A DNA stretch of 55,513 nucleotides from JANMAT01 sp031359995 (GTDB taxonomy: Bacteria > Actinomycetota > Acidimicrobiia > Acidimicrobiales > Ilumatobacteraceae), in assembly GCA_031359995.1 (NCBI GenBank), contig JANMAT010000023.1, positions 1-55,513 on the forward strand. Reading direction: 5' to 3'. Both the position numbers and the translations under genes were made by a program. Numbering within the stretch: the first letter of the stretch is position 1; the number at the start of each line of letters is the position of its first letter. Of the stretch, positions 15,833 through 23,780 are shown piece by piece. The notes under the pieces are model-generated. The model saw only the letters and a program-made list of their open reading frames with translations. It did no database searches and was not told the DNA's origin.

Positions 15833-16666
15833 TCACGAGCCCCGTTGGGCACGCCGGTCACGGGCCCAGGCGTGGGCCTCGGGCGAGGCGGCCCACCGCA
15901 TGGCGTTGCCGAGCGCCCGGCGGAAGTTGGTGTCGGCGTACGTGTCGGGCCCGTCGCCGAACTGCAGGTAGGCCACCGGCGAGTTGCCGGCGTGCTTGGC
16001 CCACGCCACCAGGTCGCTGCCGCGCGGATGCGACCAGCCGGTGTTGTCGTCGCGGCGGCCCCGGATGGCGAGGTCGGGCGAGAAGAACTGCGACGAGTCG
16101 GCCATGTCGAACGTGGTGCGCATGAGCGGCACCACGTCGTCTTCGAACACCGGGAACTGGTAGAGCTCGTCGGTGATGTCGAAGCCGGCGCCGAGGCCCT
16201 CGCAGATCGGGTGGGCCGGGTCGATGACCTCGACGTGGTGGTGCACGTCGAACCGGTAGCCCGAGTCGGGGTAGGCCACGCCGCGCAGCGACGCCGGCTG
16301 GTAGTGGTAGCGGCCGCCCATGATCTCGGCCATGCGCTCCCACGCCGGCCACGCCGCGATGGCGTGGTGCAGGAACACCATGCCCTTGCCTGCGTCGAGC
16401 AGCGCTTCGAAACCGTTCACGAACTCGGGCGACGGCTCGGTGAACGCGGTCGGCGGATCGGACCGGGTGAACGTGAGCCCGGGGATGTCGTACATGACGA
16501 ACACGTCGAAGTCGCCGGCGCGGTCGGGGTGGAACAGCTGTTGGGCGGCGGGGTGCTCCACCAGCGTCCAGGTGATGCCGGGGTCGGCGTCGAAGATGTC
16601 GTAGAAGGGTTGGCGCTGGTAGGGGTGACCCTTCACCACCAGCAGCACGCGGACGCGATCGGCCAT
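15833..16666 (-). CDS. ThuA-like domain protein (second copy)
   Basis: A 277-residue ThuA-family protein, distinct from the one at 5637-6395: VLLVVKGHPYQRQPFYDIFD start, FDVFVMYDIPGL, GKGMVFLHHAIAAWPAW (the conserved HH region of ThuA) and PICEGL as in other members. C-terminus has PVAYLQFGDGPDTYADTNFRRAL, matching the sugar-binding ThuA group. Reaction unknown. Divergent from the HAD gene at 16711 and convergent with PPOX. Confidence 0.8.
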   Translation of the reverse strand: MADRVRVLLVVKGHPYQRQPFYDIFDADPGITWTLVEHPAAQQLFHPDRAGDFDVFVMYDIPGLTFTRSDPPTAFTEPSPEFVNGFEALLDAGKGMVFLHHAIAAWPAWERMAEIMGGRYHYQPASLRGVAYPDSGYRFDVHHHVEVIDPAHPICEGLGAGFDITDELYQFPVFEDDVVPLMRTTFDMADSSQFFSPDLAIRGRRDDNTGWSHPRGSDLVAWAKHAGNSPVAYLQFGDGPDTYADTNFRRALGNAMRWAASPEAHAWARDRRAQRGS

Positions 16667-16710
16667 CGGCCGTTCCTACCACCTCGGCTGCGCCCTGCTT
16701 GAATGCCCGG

Positions 16711-17325
16711 GTGCTCCACTGGTCACCCCTGTCCACCACCCGCGCCCTCATCTTCGACTGCGACGGCACGCTGGCCGACACCATGCCGGTGCACTACCGG
16801 GCGTGGACGGCGATGCTGGCCGAGCACGGCCTCGTGTTGAGCGAGGAGCAGTTCTACGGCACCGCCGGCATGCCCAGTGCGGCCATCATCGTGCAGCTGG
16901 CCCACGAGCAGGGCGTGACGCTCGAGCCCGGCGCGGCCGAGGCCATGTCGCTCGACAAGGAGCACCGCTACGTGGCGCTCATCGACGAGGTGCACGCCAT
17001 TGCCGAGGTCGTGGCCGTCGCCGAGCACTACCGCCGGGTGCTGCCCCTGGCGGTGGCCAGCGGTGGTGACCGCTGGGTGGTGGAGCGCACGCTGCGCACC
17101 ATCGGCGTGTTCGAGTGGATGGACGCCATGGTCGGCGCCGAGGACACCGAGCGCCACAAGCCCGAACCCGACGTGTTCCTGGAGGCGGCCCGCCGTCTGG
17201 GCGTGGCGCCCACGGCCTGCACGGTGTTCGAGGACAGCGACCTCGGCCTGCAGGCGGGCCGCCGGGCCGGCATGCAGGCGGTCGACATCCGTCCGTGGCG
17301 GGGGACGCCGGCGCCCGACCGGTAG
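16711..17325 (+). CDS. HAD-family hydrolase (beta-phosphoglucomutase-like)
   Basis: About 204 residues. HAD motif I is FDCDGTLADT, motif II lies in AVASGG, motif III is the lysine of RHKPEPDVFLEAA and motif IV is FEDSDLGLQAG. The four-helix cap after motif I is of the phosphoglucomutase/phosphatase subgroup. Substrate unknown. GTG at 16711 is used; an in-frame TTG at 16699 would add four residues and neither has a visible RBS. Confidence 0.87.
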   Translation: MLHWSPLSTTRALIFDCDGTLADTMPVHYRAWTAMLAEHGLVLSEEQFYGTAGMPSAAIIVQLAHEQGVTLEPGAAEAMSLDKEHRYVALIDEVHAIAEVVAVAEHYRRVLPLAVASGGDRWVVERTLRTIGVFEWMDAMVGAEDTERHKPEPDVFLEAARRLGVAPTACTVFEDSDLGLQAGRRAGMQAVDIRPWRGTPAPDR

Positions 17326-17329
17326 GCGC

Positions 17330-17520
17330 TCAGCGCGTGCGGGCCCGCCGTGGTGGGGCGGGCCGATGCGGGAGCAGGAGCGACACGAGTGCGTCACCAG
17401 CCATGCCGCGTACCGCTCGCCGGCCCACTGCCGGTGCCCGACCAGGTTCAGGTAGGTGTCGTGGCCGTTCAGCGTCCACACGACGTCGATGGCCTCGTCG
17501 AGCGTGAGCACGTTGAACCG
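17330..17520 (-). pseudogene. C-terminal remnant of a TetR-family regulator, frameshifted
   Basis: Read on the minus strand, the segment encodes LTLDEAIDVVWTLNGHDTYL and then GHRQWAGERYAAWL, the typical last two helices of TetR proteins of the 'D-A-V-W...W...YE-W-L' type. After AAWL a one-base deletion in a GG run near 17400 moves the reading to the adjacent frame, where it continues GDALVSLLLPHRPAP and stops at 17332. The DNA-binding half is missing: upstream sequence is the 5' end of the opposite-strand cupin gene. So a deletion removed the N-terminal part. Confidence 0.6.
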
Positions 17521-17869
17521 CATCGTCGCCACCGGCGCGGAGACCGGTGGCACCCTCGGCGTGATGGAGCAGTGGCCGCCGAAGGGGTTCTCGCCGCCGC
17601 GGCACGTGCACGAGCGGGAGGACTCCGCGCGGCACGTCCTGGACGGTGAGCTCGTGGTCGAGCGGGGCGAGGAGCGCTTCACCATCGGCGCCGGCGGGTT
17701 CGGCTTCCTGCCCCGAAGGGTGCCGCACACCTTCCTCGTGCGCAGCGACGGCGCCCACTTCCTCGAGTACGTCACGCTCGGTGGGTTCGAGCAGTTCCAC
17801 GTCGACGCGTCGGATCCGGCCCCGAGCGCCACCCTCCCGCCGCCCGGCCCGCCAGTGGGGCGAGGCTGA
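17504..17869 (+). CDS. Cupin-domain protein with probable C-terminal frameshift
   Basis: A 121-residue single cupin of the quercetin-dioxygenase-like group: GTLGVMEQWPPKGFSPPRHV, HVHEREDSARHVLDGELVV (metal-binding H, H, E) and GFLPRRVPHTFLV (last histidine). Related proteins end with PPPGPP followed by about 20 more residues and VGPP. Here the frame stops after PPPGPPVGRG, but the next frame continues RLITAGVPYGTTVVGPPMSD to a stop at 17925, so one base appears lost in the G4 run at 17857-17860. The GTG at 17504 directly precedes the conserved start; no RBS is clear. Confidence 0.65.
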   Translation: MSTLNRIVATGAETGGTLGVMEQWPPKGFSPPRHVHEREDSARHVLDGELVVERGEERFTIGAGGFGFLPRRVPHTFLVRSDGAHFLEYVTLGGFEQFHVDASDPAPSATLPPPGPPVGRG

Positions 17870-17940
17870 TCACCGCCGGCGTCCCGTACGGCACCACCGT
17901 CGTCGGTCCGCCGATGTCCGACTGACGGCCGGCGCTCAGG

Positions 17941-19521
17941 TCAGGCCAGGCGGGTGGCGCGCAGCACGACGTCGTCGACGTGGTGCGACACCGCGCCCGC
18001 CGGCCGGGGCCGCTTCTCGTGCACGTCGATGCGCCAACCCGGCTCGCCGGTCAGTGCGGCGGCCACGTCGTCGACGCGCACGTAGGCGTCGGGATCGAAC
18101 GGCCGGCTGTGGAGGTGCGTGTCGACGGGGGTGCGCATGGGCTCGAGGTCGTGGCCGACCACGAGCAGCGTGCCGCCGGGGGCGACCGCGTCGAGCAGGT
18201 TGGCGATGCCGCGGCCGTCGGGTGTGCGCGGGATCGAGGCGTAGTGCGCGGTGACGAGGTCGAACCCCATGGCCTCGAACGGCGTGTCGGCGTTGCCGTC
18301 GGCTCGGAGGCACTCGACGGTCAGGCGGCGATCGTGCGCGGCACCGGCGATGCGGTCGAGGGCGCGTCGGGAGATGTCGGACGCCGTGACCCGCCAGCCC
18401 TGCTCGGCCAGCCACACCGCGTCGCCTCCCTCGCCGGCGCCGACGTCGAGGGCGCGGCCCGCAGCATGGCCGGCGATCTCCTTCACGAGCGTGCCGTTCG
18501 GGTTCCCGCTCCAGATCTGGCCGTCGCCGTAGCGGCGGTCCCAGTCGGCCTCGTTGGCCGACGGTCGTGCCGCCGCCTCGAGGTCGTCGCGGGCGAGGCT
18601 GGCGCTGATCATGGCGCCGACCTGGCTGCCTTGGGCCGCCGCCTGCAGCACCTGTTGGCGCGGGTCGGTCACGTTGCCGGCGGCGTAGAGCCCGCGCACC
18701 GACGTCTCGCCCATGGCGTCGGTGGTCACCGCGTCGCCGAGCCCGCTCGGATGCCCGACGGGCTCGACGCCGAGCGACCGGAAGGCGTCGGCCCGCACGT
18801 GGAACCGGGTGCCGACGGCGACGGCGTCGGCCGGTATGAGCTCGCCGCCCGCGAGCTCGACCGCGGCGAGGCGCCCGTCGGCACCGGTGACGATGCGGGC
18901 GACGCGCTGGTCGATCACGGTGACGCCGGCGGCGCGCAGCAGGGCGAGGTCCGGATGGTCGGCGTCGACGCCTTCGTGCAGCACCAGCGTCAACCGAGCC
19001 GTCAGCTGCCGGAACAGCTCGGCGACGTGGAGCCCCATCGGGTGGGTCACGATCTGGACGACGCGCCGGTCGCGCACTTCGTACCCGTGGCAGAACGGGC
19101 AGTGGATGACGTCCCCACCCCAGTGCTCGGCCAGGCCCTCGATGGTGGGGAGCTCGTCGACCAGGCCGGTGGCGGCGAGCACGCGCCGGGCGATCACCGC
19201 GTGGCCGCCGACGAGCTCGACGCGGAAGCGACCGTCGACGGTGCGGGTCACGTCGACGGCGCGGCCGGCGATCACCTCGCCCCCGTAGCTGCGGACCTCC
19301 TCCCGGCCGATCGCCGCCAGACTCGACGGTGCCAGCCCCTCGTGGCCGAGGTAGCTGTGCATGTGGGTGGCCGGGGCGTTGCGGGGCTCACCCGAGTCGA
19401 CGACGACCACGGTGCGACGCTGGCGGCCGAGTTGCAGGGCGGCGGCCAGGCCCGCGGCCGACGCGCCGATGACGGCGACATCGGCGTGCCGCTCGATGGA
19501 GGGTGCTCGATGTTCGTGCAT
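17941..19521 (-). CDS. Fusion of thioredoxin-reductase-like FAD oxidoreductase and SAM methyltransferase
   Basis: A 526-residue two-domain protein. Residues 1-310 are a pyridine-nucleotide disulfide oxidoreductase: FAD motif GASAAGLAA at 19-27, redox pair CPFC at 141-144 and the second FAD motif GLYAAGNVTD. Residues from about 318 (DWDRRYGDGQIWSGNPN) form a class I methyltransferase of the tellurite-resistance/TehB type with DVGAGEGGDAVWLAEQGW as motif I. Such fusions are known in actinobacteria; a joint role in detoxifying a thiol- or metalloid-containing compound is inference. It is divergent from the XRE-cupin regulator at 19594, with a palindrome between. Confidence 0.88.
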   Translation of the reverse strand: MHEHRAPSIERHADVAVIGASAAGLAAALQLGRQRRTVVVVDSGEPRNAPATHMHSYLGHEGLAPSSLAAIGREEVRSYGGEVIAGRAVDVTRTVDGRFRVELVGGHAVIARRVLAATGLVDELPTIEGLAEHWGGDVIHCPFCHGYEVRDRRVVQIVTHPMGLHVAELFRQLTARLTLVLHEGVDADHPDLALLRAAGVTVIDQRVARIVTGADGRLAAVELAGGELIPADAVAVGTRFHVRADAFRSLGVEPVGHPSGLGDAVTTDAMGETSVRGLYAAGNVTDPRQQVLQAAAQGSQVGAMISASLARDDLEAAARPSANEADWDRRYGDGQIWSGNPNGTLVKEIAGHAAGRALDVGAGEGGDAVWLAEQGWRVTASDISRRALDRIAGAAHDRRLTVECLRADGNADTPFEAMGFDLVTAHYASIPRTPDGRGIANLLDAVAPGGTLLVVGHDLEPMRTPVDTHLHSRPFDPDAYVRVDDVAAALTGEPGWRIDVHEKRPRPAGAVSHHVDDVVLRATRLA

Positions 19522-19552
19522 GTCCTCGACGATAGAGTCTCATCCTGATCAC

Positions 19553-19578
19553 GCAATGTTGCTTGCGAAATTCGCAAG
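19553..19578. promoter_or_regulatory. Palindromic operator between the fusion enzyme and XRE-cupin regulator
   Basis: CTTGCGAA (19562-19569), one central A, and TTCGCAAG (19571-19578) form a perfect palindrome. A partial second copy, GCAATGTTGC, abuts it at 19553-19562. It lies in the 72-bp divergent gap, just upstream of the GAGGAGGTGAGG RBS of the regulator. Probably the binding site of that XRE protein. Confidence 0.65.
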
Positions 19579-19593
19579 AGGAGGTGAGGTGTC

Positions 19594-20151
19594 ATGAACC
19601 AGCAGACCGATGTCGAACGGGTGGTGCGCACGCGGCTGCGCAGCCTGCGCCAGACCCTCGGGCTGTCGCTCGATGACGTGGCGGCGCGCACGAACCTGAG
19701 CCCGTCCACGATCAGTCGTGTCGAAACGGGCCACCGCACGATCAGCCTCGACGTGCTGATACCACTGGCCCGCGCGCTGCACGTCGACCTCGACGCCCTC
19801 CTCGACGTGCAGGGCGACGACGATGTGGTCATCCGCCCGGTGCCCGACACCCGCGACGGGCGCACGACGTGGTTGCTGAGCCGACCCACCGGCTCCACCA
19901 TCGCCGTCAAGATGCGCCTCGAGCCGTCGGACCGGATGCCCGACCAGCGGGTTCACCCCGGCCACGACTGGTTCGTCGTCATCGAGGGTCGGGTGCGGTT
20001 GCTGCTCGGTGACCGCGAACTGATCGTCGGGCCCGGCGAGGCCGCCGAGTTCGCCACGATGACGCCGCACGCGGTCGCCGCCGTCGACGGTCCCGCCGAG
20101 CTGATCATGATCTTCGACCGCGACGGCCAGCGCGCCCACGTCCACACCTGA
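19594..20151 (+). CDS. XRE-family regulator with C-terminal cupin domain
   Basis: A 185-residue regulator. Residues about 12-66 are a XRE HTH (RLRSLRQTLGLSLDDVAART, then LSPSTISRVETG), and residues about 100-180 form a cupin_2 sensor domain (VHPGHDWFVVIEGRVRLLLG, GPGEAAEFATMTPHAV). Members regulate a neighbouring enzyme gene in response to a small ligand. A long purine-rich RBS precedes the ATG. Target is likely the divergent oxidoreductase-methyltransferase. Confidence 0.88.
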   Translation: MNQQTDVERVVRTRLRSLRQTLGLSLDDVAARTNLSPSTISRVETGHRTISLDVLIPLARALHVDLDALLDVQGDDDVVIRPVPDTRDGRTTWLLSRPTGSTIAVKMRLEPSDRMPDQRVHPGHDWFVVIEGRVRLLLGDRELIVGPGEAAEFATMTPHAVAAVDGPAELIMIFDRDGQRAHVHT

Positions 20152-20270
20152 GACCTCTGGGCGGTTCTCGTCTCCCCCACGGAACAGATGCGGCCCAGAC
20201 ACGCGCGGGCCCGGGATCGGCGACGGGTTGGTAGCGTCGGGGCCGTGGGCGCGGACGAAGGGGGCTCATC

Positions 20271-21224
20271 ATGAGCGCAGACGACGTGACGGACGCGGGC
20301 GGCATGCCGCAGGTCGACGAGTCGGCGGGGGTGTCGCGACGCTCGCTGCTCCGGGTCGGGGGCGCGGCCACGGTCCTCGGTGTGGCCGGGGCCAGCATGG
20401 CGGCGTGGGCGCCGCCGGTGGCGGCCGCCAACCGGCCGGCCACCGGCCTGTTGCCCCGGGCCCTGGCCGCCAAGGTGTCCGGGCTGACGTACCTGCAGTT
20501 GGACGGCACCGCGTTCTTCCCGGGCGCCTCAGACGACGGTCGGGTGTACCAGGAGATCACCGGCGTGCAGCCGATCATCTCGGCGCGGTCGATCTACGCC
20601 CCGTTGGCGCTGCCCGTGGGTTCGGTGGTGCGCCAGATCAACGTCGCCCACGTGAACTCGCCGATCGTGACCATCCGCCGCCGCTCGATGACCGCGCCGA
20701 ACCCGCCGACGGCGGAGTTCCAGCAGACGACCGTGGCGGGCTCCAATCCGAACACCATCACCTTCGACCTCGCCACCCCGGTGACGATCGGGGCCGACTC
20801 GCTCTACTACCTGGACGTGTTCTGCTCGGCCGGCGACTCGATCTTCGGCATGACGATCGGCTACACGCCACCCACGCAGAGCTACGTGCCGTTCACCGGA
20901 TCGGTGCCGCGCGTGCTCGACACCCGCGAGGGGGTCGGCGCCAAGCTGCAGCCGGGCCAGGAGCTCACCGTCGACATGGGGTTCGCCGGGGCCCGTTCGG
21001 CGGTGTTCAACCTGACCGTCACCGAAACGGTGGGCGGCGGGTTCGTGTCGTGCTTCCCCGCCGGCACCACGTGGCCCGACAACTCCAGCATCAACTGGTC
21101 GGCGGCGAACCAGAACGTGGCCAACGGGGTCATCTGCGCGCTCGACGGCAACGGCCGGCTGATCGTGCGCGGCGGGGTCAACCCGACCCACGTGGTGATC
21201 GACCGCATCGGGTTCATGCTCTGA
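20271..21224 (+). CDS. Tat-exported protein with actinobacterial VDTR-type C-terminal module
   Basis: A 317-residue exported protein. The twin-arginine motif SRRSLLR at about 22-28 is followed by a hydrophobic stretch and an AAWAPPVAAA cleavage region. The middle part (VSGLTYLQLDGTAFFPG) is unrecognised. The last ~105 residues, from VPRVLDTREGVGA to VVIDRIGFML, form the same module as the C-terminus of the propeller protein at 30450 (VRLVDTRDGVGG ... VVIDLAGWF). Function unknown. A TAGCGT box and a 9-codon ORF lie just upstream and its TGA overlaps this ATG. Confidence 0.75.
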   Translation: MSADDVTDAGGMPQVDESAGVSRRSLLRVGGAATVLGVAGASMAAWAPPVAAANRPATGLLPRALAAKVSGLTYLQLDGTAFFPGASDDGRVYQEITGVQPIISARSIYAPLALPVGSVVRQINVAHVNSPIVTIRRRSMTAPNPPTAEFQQTTVAGSNPNTITFDLATPVTIGADSLYYLDVFCSAGDSIFGMTIGYTPPTQSYVPFTGSVPRVLDTREGVGAKLQPGQELTVDMGFAGARSAVFNLTVTETVGGGFVSCFPAGTTWPDNSSINWSAANQNVANGVICALDGNGRLIVRGGVNPTHVVIDRIGFML

Positions 21225-21231
21225 GCGCTCG

Positions 21232-21906
21232 CTAGCGCGCCCGTTCGCCCGGGCGGGCCAGGCCGGCATCGAAGGCGAGCACGATGGCACCGGCTCGGTC
21301 ACGCACGACCAGCTTGGTGAAGATGGCGGTCACGTGGCTCTTGACCGTGCGCTCGCCCACACCGAGCCCGTCGGCGATCTCGGTGTTGGTGTGGCCGCGC
21401 GCCATCAGTGCCAGCACCTCGGTCTCCCGGTCGGTGAGCGCCTCGAGGCGACCGTCGACCGGCCGGTTCGGACCGCGCGTGTCGCGCAGGCGGGGCAGCA
21501 GGCGCGGCGTGACGCGCGGGTCGAGCCACGAGCCGCCGGCCGCGGTGGTGCGCAGAGCCTGCACCAGGTGCTCGGCCGGCGTGTCCTTCAGCACGAAGCT
21601 GGCGGCGCCGGCCTCGACCGCGCCCCACAACACGTCGTCGTCATCGAACGTGGTCAGCAGCAGCACGGGCGGACCGTCGTCACGGTCGCGCAGACGCCGG
21701 GTGGCGGTGATGCCGTCGCAGCCGGGCATGCGCACGTCCATCAGCACGACGTCGGGACGGTGGGCGTCGACCGCGGCGATGGCCAGGTCGCCGTCGGCGC
21801 ACTCGGCCACGATCTCGAGGTCGGGCTCGGCCCGCAGGATCAGGCGCAGGCCGGCCCGCACCAGTTGCTGGTCGTCGGCCAGCACGATGCGCACGGTGTC
21901 GCTCAT
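21232..21906 (-). CDS. NarL/LuxR-family two-component response regulator
   Basis: A 224-residue regulator. Receiver domain with acidic pocket DD (11-12), phospho-acceptor D57 in LMDVRMPG and conserved K in FVLKDT; C-terminal LuxR HTH with LTDRETEVLALMARGHTNTE and VGERTVKSHV. ATGA overlap with the kinase gene upstream gives translational coupling. It may control the MMPL transporter that diverges from the pair. Confidence 0.93.
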   Translation of the reverse strand: MSDTVRIVLADDQQLVRAGLRLILRAEPDLEIVAECADGDLAIAAVDAHRPDVVLMDVRMPGCDGITATRRLRDRDDGPPVLLLTTFDDDDVLWGAVEAGAASFVLKDTPAEHLVQALRTTAAGGSWLDPRVTPRLLPRLRDTRGPNRPVDGRLEALTDRETEVLALMARGHTNTEIADGLGVGERTVKSHVTAIFTKLVVRDRAGAIVLAFDAGLARPGERAR

Positions 21907-22883
21907 CTCGACGGCTCCGAGGCGACGGCGCGCGTGGGCAGTTCGGCGTCCACCAGCCAGCCGCCGTCGGGCGCGGGGCCAGCGGCGAGCGTGCCCCCGG
22001 CGGCGGCCACCCCTTCGCGCATCCCGAGCAGCCCGGTGCCTCGGTCGCTGGCCGGCGCGACAACCGCGGGCCGTCGATTGCGGACCTGCACGTGGACGCG
22101 GTCGGTGCCGGCCGCGATGTGCACGTCGACCGGTGCCTCGTGGGCGTGGCGGCCAGCGTTGGTGAGGGCCTCCTGCACGACGCGGAACACGCTGAGCCCG
22201 GTACCGGGGTCGAGTGAGTCGAGCGCCCCGTCGACGTGGAGGTCGACGTCGAGGCCCGCGCGGCGCGACCGCTCGACCAGCGCGCGCACGTCGGTGGCGG
22301 TGGGCAAGGGTGCGCGGCCGGCGTTCGTGTCGTCGTCGGGCGAACCGTCGCCCCGCAGCAGGCCGACCGCTTCGCGCATCTGCTCCAGGCTCTCGCGGCC
22401 CAGGTGCTCGGCCTGGCTCAGCGCTTCGGTGGCGGCGTCGGGGTCGGTGCGCACCAAACGCCGCGCACCGGCCACGTTCAGCAACACGACGGTGAGCGAG
22501 TGGCCGACGATGTCGTGGATCTCGCGGGCGACGCGCCGACGCTCCTCGGCGGCGTCGCCGAGCAGGTTGCGGGCCCGCTCCAGCTGGTCGACCAGTCGTC
22601 GCTCCCGCAGCAGCAGGTTGAACTCCGGTCCCACGGTCTTGCAGTGCAGGATGCTGATCACGCTGGGCACCACGATGCCCACGGTCATCATCCAGTCGGG
22701 CACGCGCACGCCACCGGCCAGGAAGGCCCACGGCACGAGCGACACGGCGAGCAGCACGACGAGCACGCCGGTCACCTCGGCGGTTACCAGCGCGGTGAGG
22801 GAGGCGACCACCGCGGCGGCGGGGAACACGACGGCCGAGTTGTCGAGCCAGCAGCGAGGGTCGCCTGGCGCGCGTCGGTCCAC
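21903..22883 (-). CDS. HisKA_3-type sensor histidine kinase (NarX/DesK class)
   Basis: A 326-residue kinase. Three or so membrane segments occupy the first ~90 residues (VVFPAAAVVASLTALV, TGVLVVLLAVSLVPWAF, WMMTVGIVVPSVISIL). The dimerisation/phosphoacceptor motif is EERRRVAREIHDIVGHSL and the ATPase has the N-box QEALTNAGRHA and GTGLLGMRE. No extracytoplasmic sensor domain is present. GTG at 22883 chosen because the hydrophobic region follows within 15 residues; the frame is open further upstream without family resemblance. Partner of the regulator at 21232. Confidence 0.9.
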   Translation of the reverse strand: MDRRAPGDPRCWLDNSAVVFPAAAVVASLTALVTAEVTGVLVVLLAVSLVPWAFLAGGVRVPDWMMTVGIVVPSVISILHCKTVGPEFNLLLRERRLVDQLERARNLLGDAAEERRRVAREIHDIVGHSLTVVLLNVAGARRLVRTDPDAATEALSQAEHLGRESLEQMREAVGLLRGDGSPDDDTNAGRAPLPTATDVRALVERSRRAGLDVDLHVDGALDSLDPGTGLSVFRVVQEALTNAGRHAHEAPVDVHIAAGTDRVHVQVRNRRPAVVAPASDRGTGLLGMREGVAAAGGTLAAGPAPDGGWLVDAELPTRAVASEPSR

Positions 22884-22930
22884 GAAAACACGGTACCGGA
22901 GGCATCGGTCACACGGAACGGCCCCGGGGT

Positions 22931-22959
22931 GGAGACCGTCTCCTACCTGGGTACGAGAC
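22931..22959. promoter_or_regulatory. Palindromes in the kinase/MMPL divergent gap
   Basis: GGAGAC-C-GTCTCC at 22931-22943 is a perfect 13-bp palindrome, and its GTCTC half pairs again with GAGAC at 22955-22959. It lies in the 192-bp gap between the histidine kinase and MMPL genes and may be the response-regulator site. Nothing else is seen in this gap except the CAAGGAGACTCC RBS of the MMPL gene. Confidence 0.4.
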
Positions 22960-23075
22960 GGCCCCGTTCGGAGCGCCGCGCAGGGCAGGTCGCGCTGCAC
23001 CCAACGGTCGATGCGCCCGCTGCCCGCGCGGGCGGACCATGACGGTGACTTGATCCGCCACCGCAAGGAGACTCC

Positions 23076-23780
23076 ATGTTCACCCGACTCGGCCGCATCA
23101 CCGTCAGACGTCGTCGGCTCGTGCTGGCGCTCACCGGCCTGTTCGTCGTGGTCGCCGCCGTGCTCGGCACGGGCGTGTTCGGCTCGCTGAAGTCGGGTGG
23201 GTTCAACGACCCCTCCGCGGAGTCGACGACCGCGATGCAGGTGCTCGACGAGACCTTCCAGGCCGGCGACGCCAACCTCGTGATCCTCGCGAAGGCGGCG
23301 GATGGCAAGGTCGACGAACCCGCCGCGGCCGCCGCCGGCACGGCCCTGACCGAGCGACTTGCCGCCGAGCCCGGCGTGAGCCGCGTGGCGTCGTACTGGT
23401 CGCTGGCCAAGGCGCCACCGCTGCGTTCGAACGACGGGACCCGCGCCATCGTGGTCGCCCGCATCATCGGTGACGACAAGGAGGTCAGCGACACCTACGA
23501 CCGCCTGGCCGCGACGTACAAGGGCGACCAGGGTGGCGTGCGCGTGCGTTTCGGTGGTGTCGCGGCCATCAACGCCGACATCGGCTCCCAGATCGAGGGC
23601 GACCTGGCCAAGGCCGAGGGCATCTCGGTGCCGGTCACCCTCGTGCTGCTCGTGCTCGTGTGTTCGGCGGTCTGGTGGCGGCGGGCATGCCGTTGTTCGT
23701 GGCCGTCATCGCCATCTTCGGCACGTTCCTGGCCCTGTTCTCCATCGCCCAGGTCACCGACGTGTCCATCTACTCGGTGA
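23076..23780 (+). CDS. MMPL/RND-family transporter, 5' part of a frameshifted gene
   Basis: The first ~195 residues are a normal MMPL N-terminus: a first membrane helix (RLVLALTGLFVVVAAVLGTG), then the first periplasmic loop (FNDPSAESTTAMQVLDETF, GDDKEVSDTYDRLAATY) and the start of helix 2, VPVTLVLLVLV. After codon 23658-23660 the frame runs into nonsense CSAVWWRRACRC, while the neighbouring frame from 23660 resumes with VFGGLVAAGMPLF. A two-base gain or one-base loss in the CTCGTG repeat explains this. If repaired, the protein would be about 740 residues, the usual length. MMPL proteins move lipids or hydrophobic drugs across the membrane. Confidence 0.7.
   Translation: MFTRLGRITVRRRRLVLALTGLFVVVAAVLGTGVFGSLKSGGFNDPSAESTTAMQVLDETFQAGDANLVILAKAADGKVDEPAAAAAGTALTERLAAEPGVSRVASYWSLAKAPPLRSNDGTRAIVVARIIGDDKEVSDTYDRLAATYKGDQGGVRVRFGGVAAINADIGSQIEGDLAKAEGISVPVTLVLLVLVCSAVWWRRACRCSWPSSPSSARSWPCSPSPRSPTCPSTR

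Noticed and set aside
21303..23190. Plus-strand 618-codon frame across the two-component genes
   Set aside because: Antisense to a clear response regulator and kinase, Ser/Arg-rich, no domain.
23650..23670. Programmed ribosomal frameshift in MMPL
   Set aside because: No slippery heptamer or downstream pseudoknot is evident; simple indel in a repeat is more likely.
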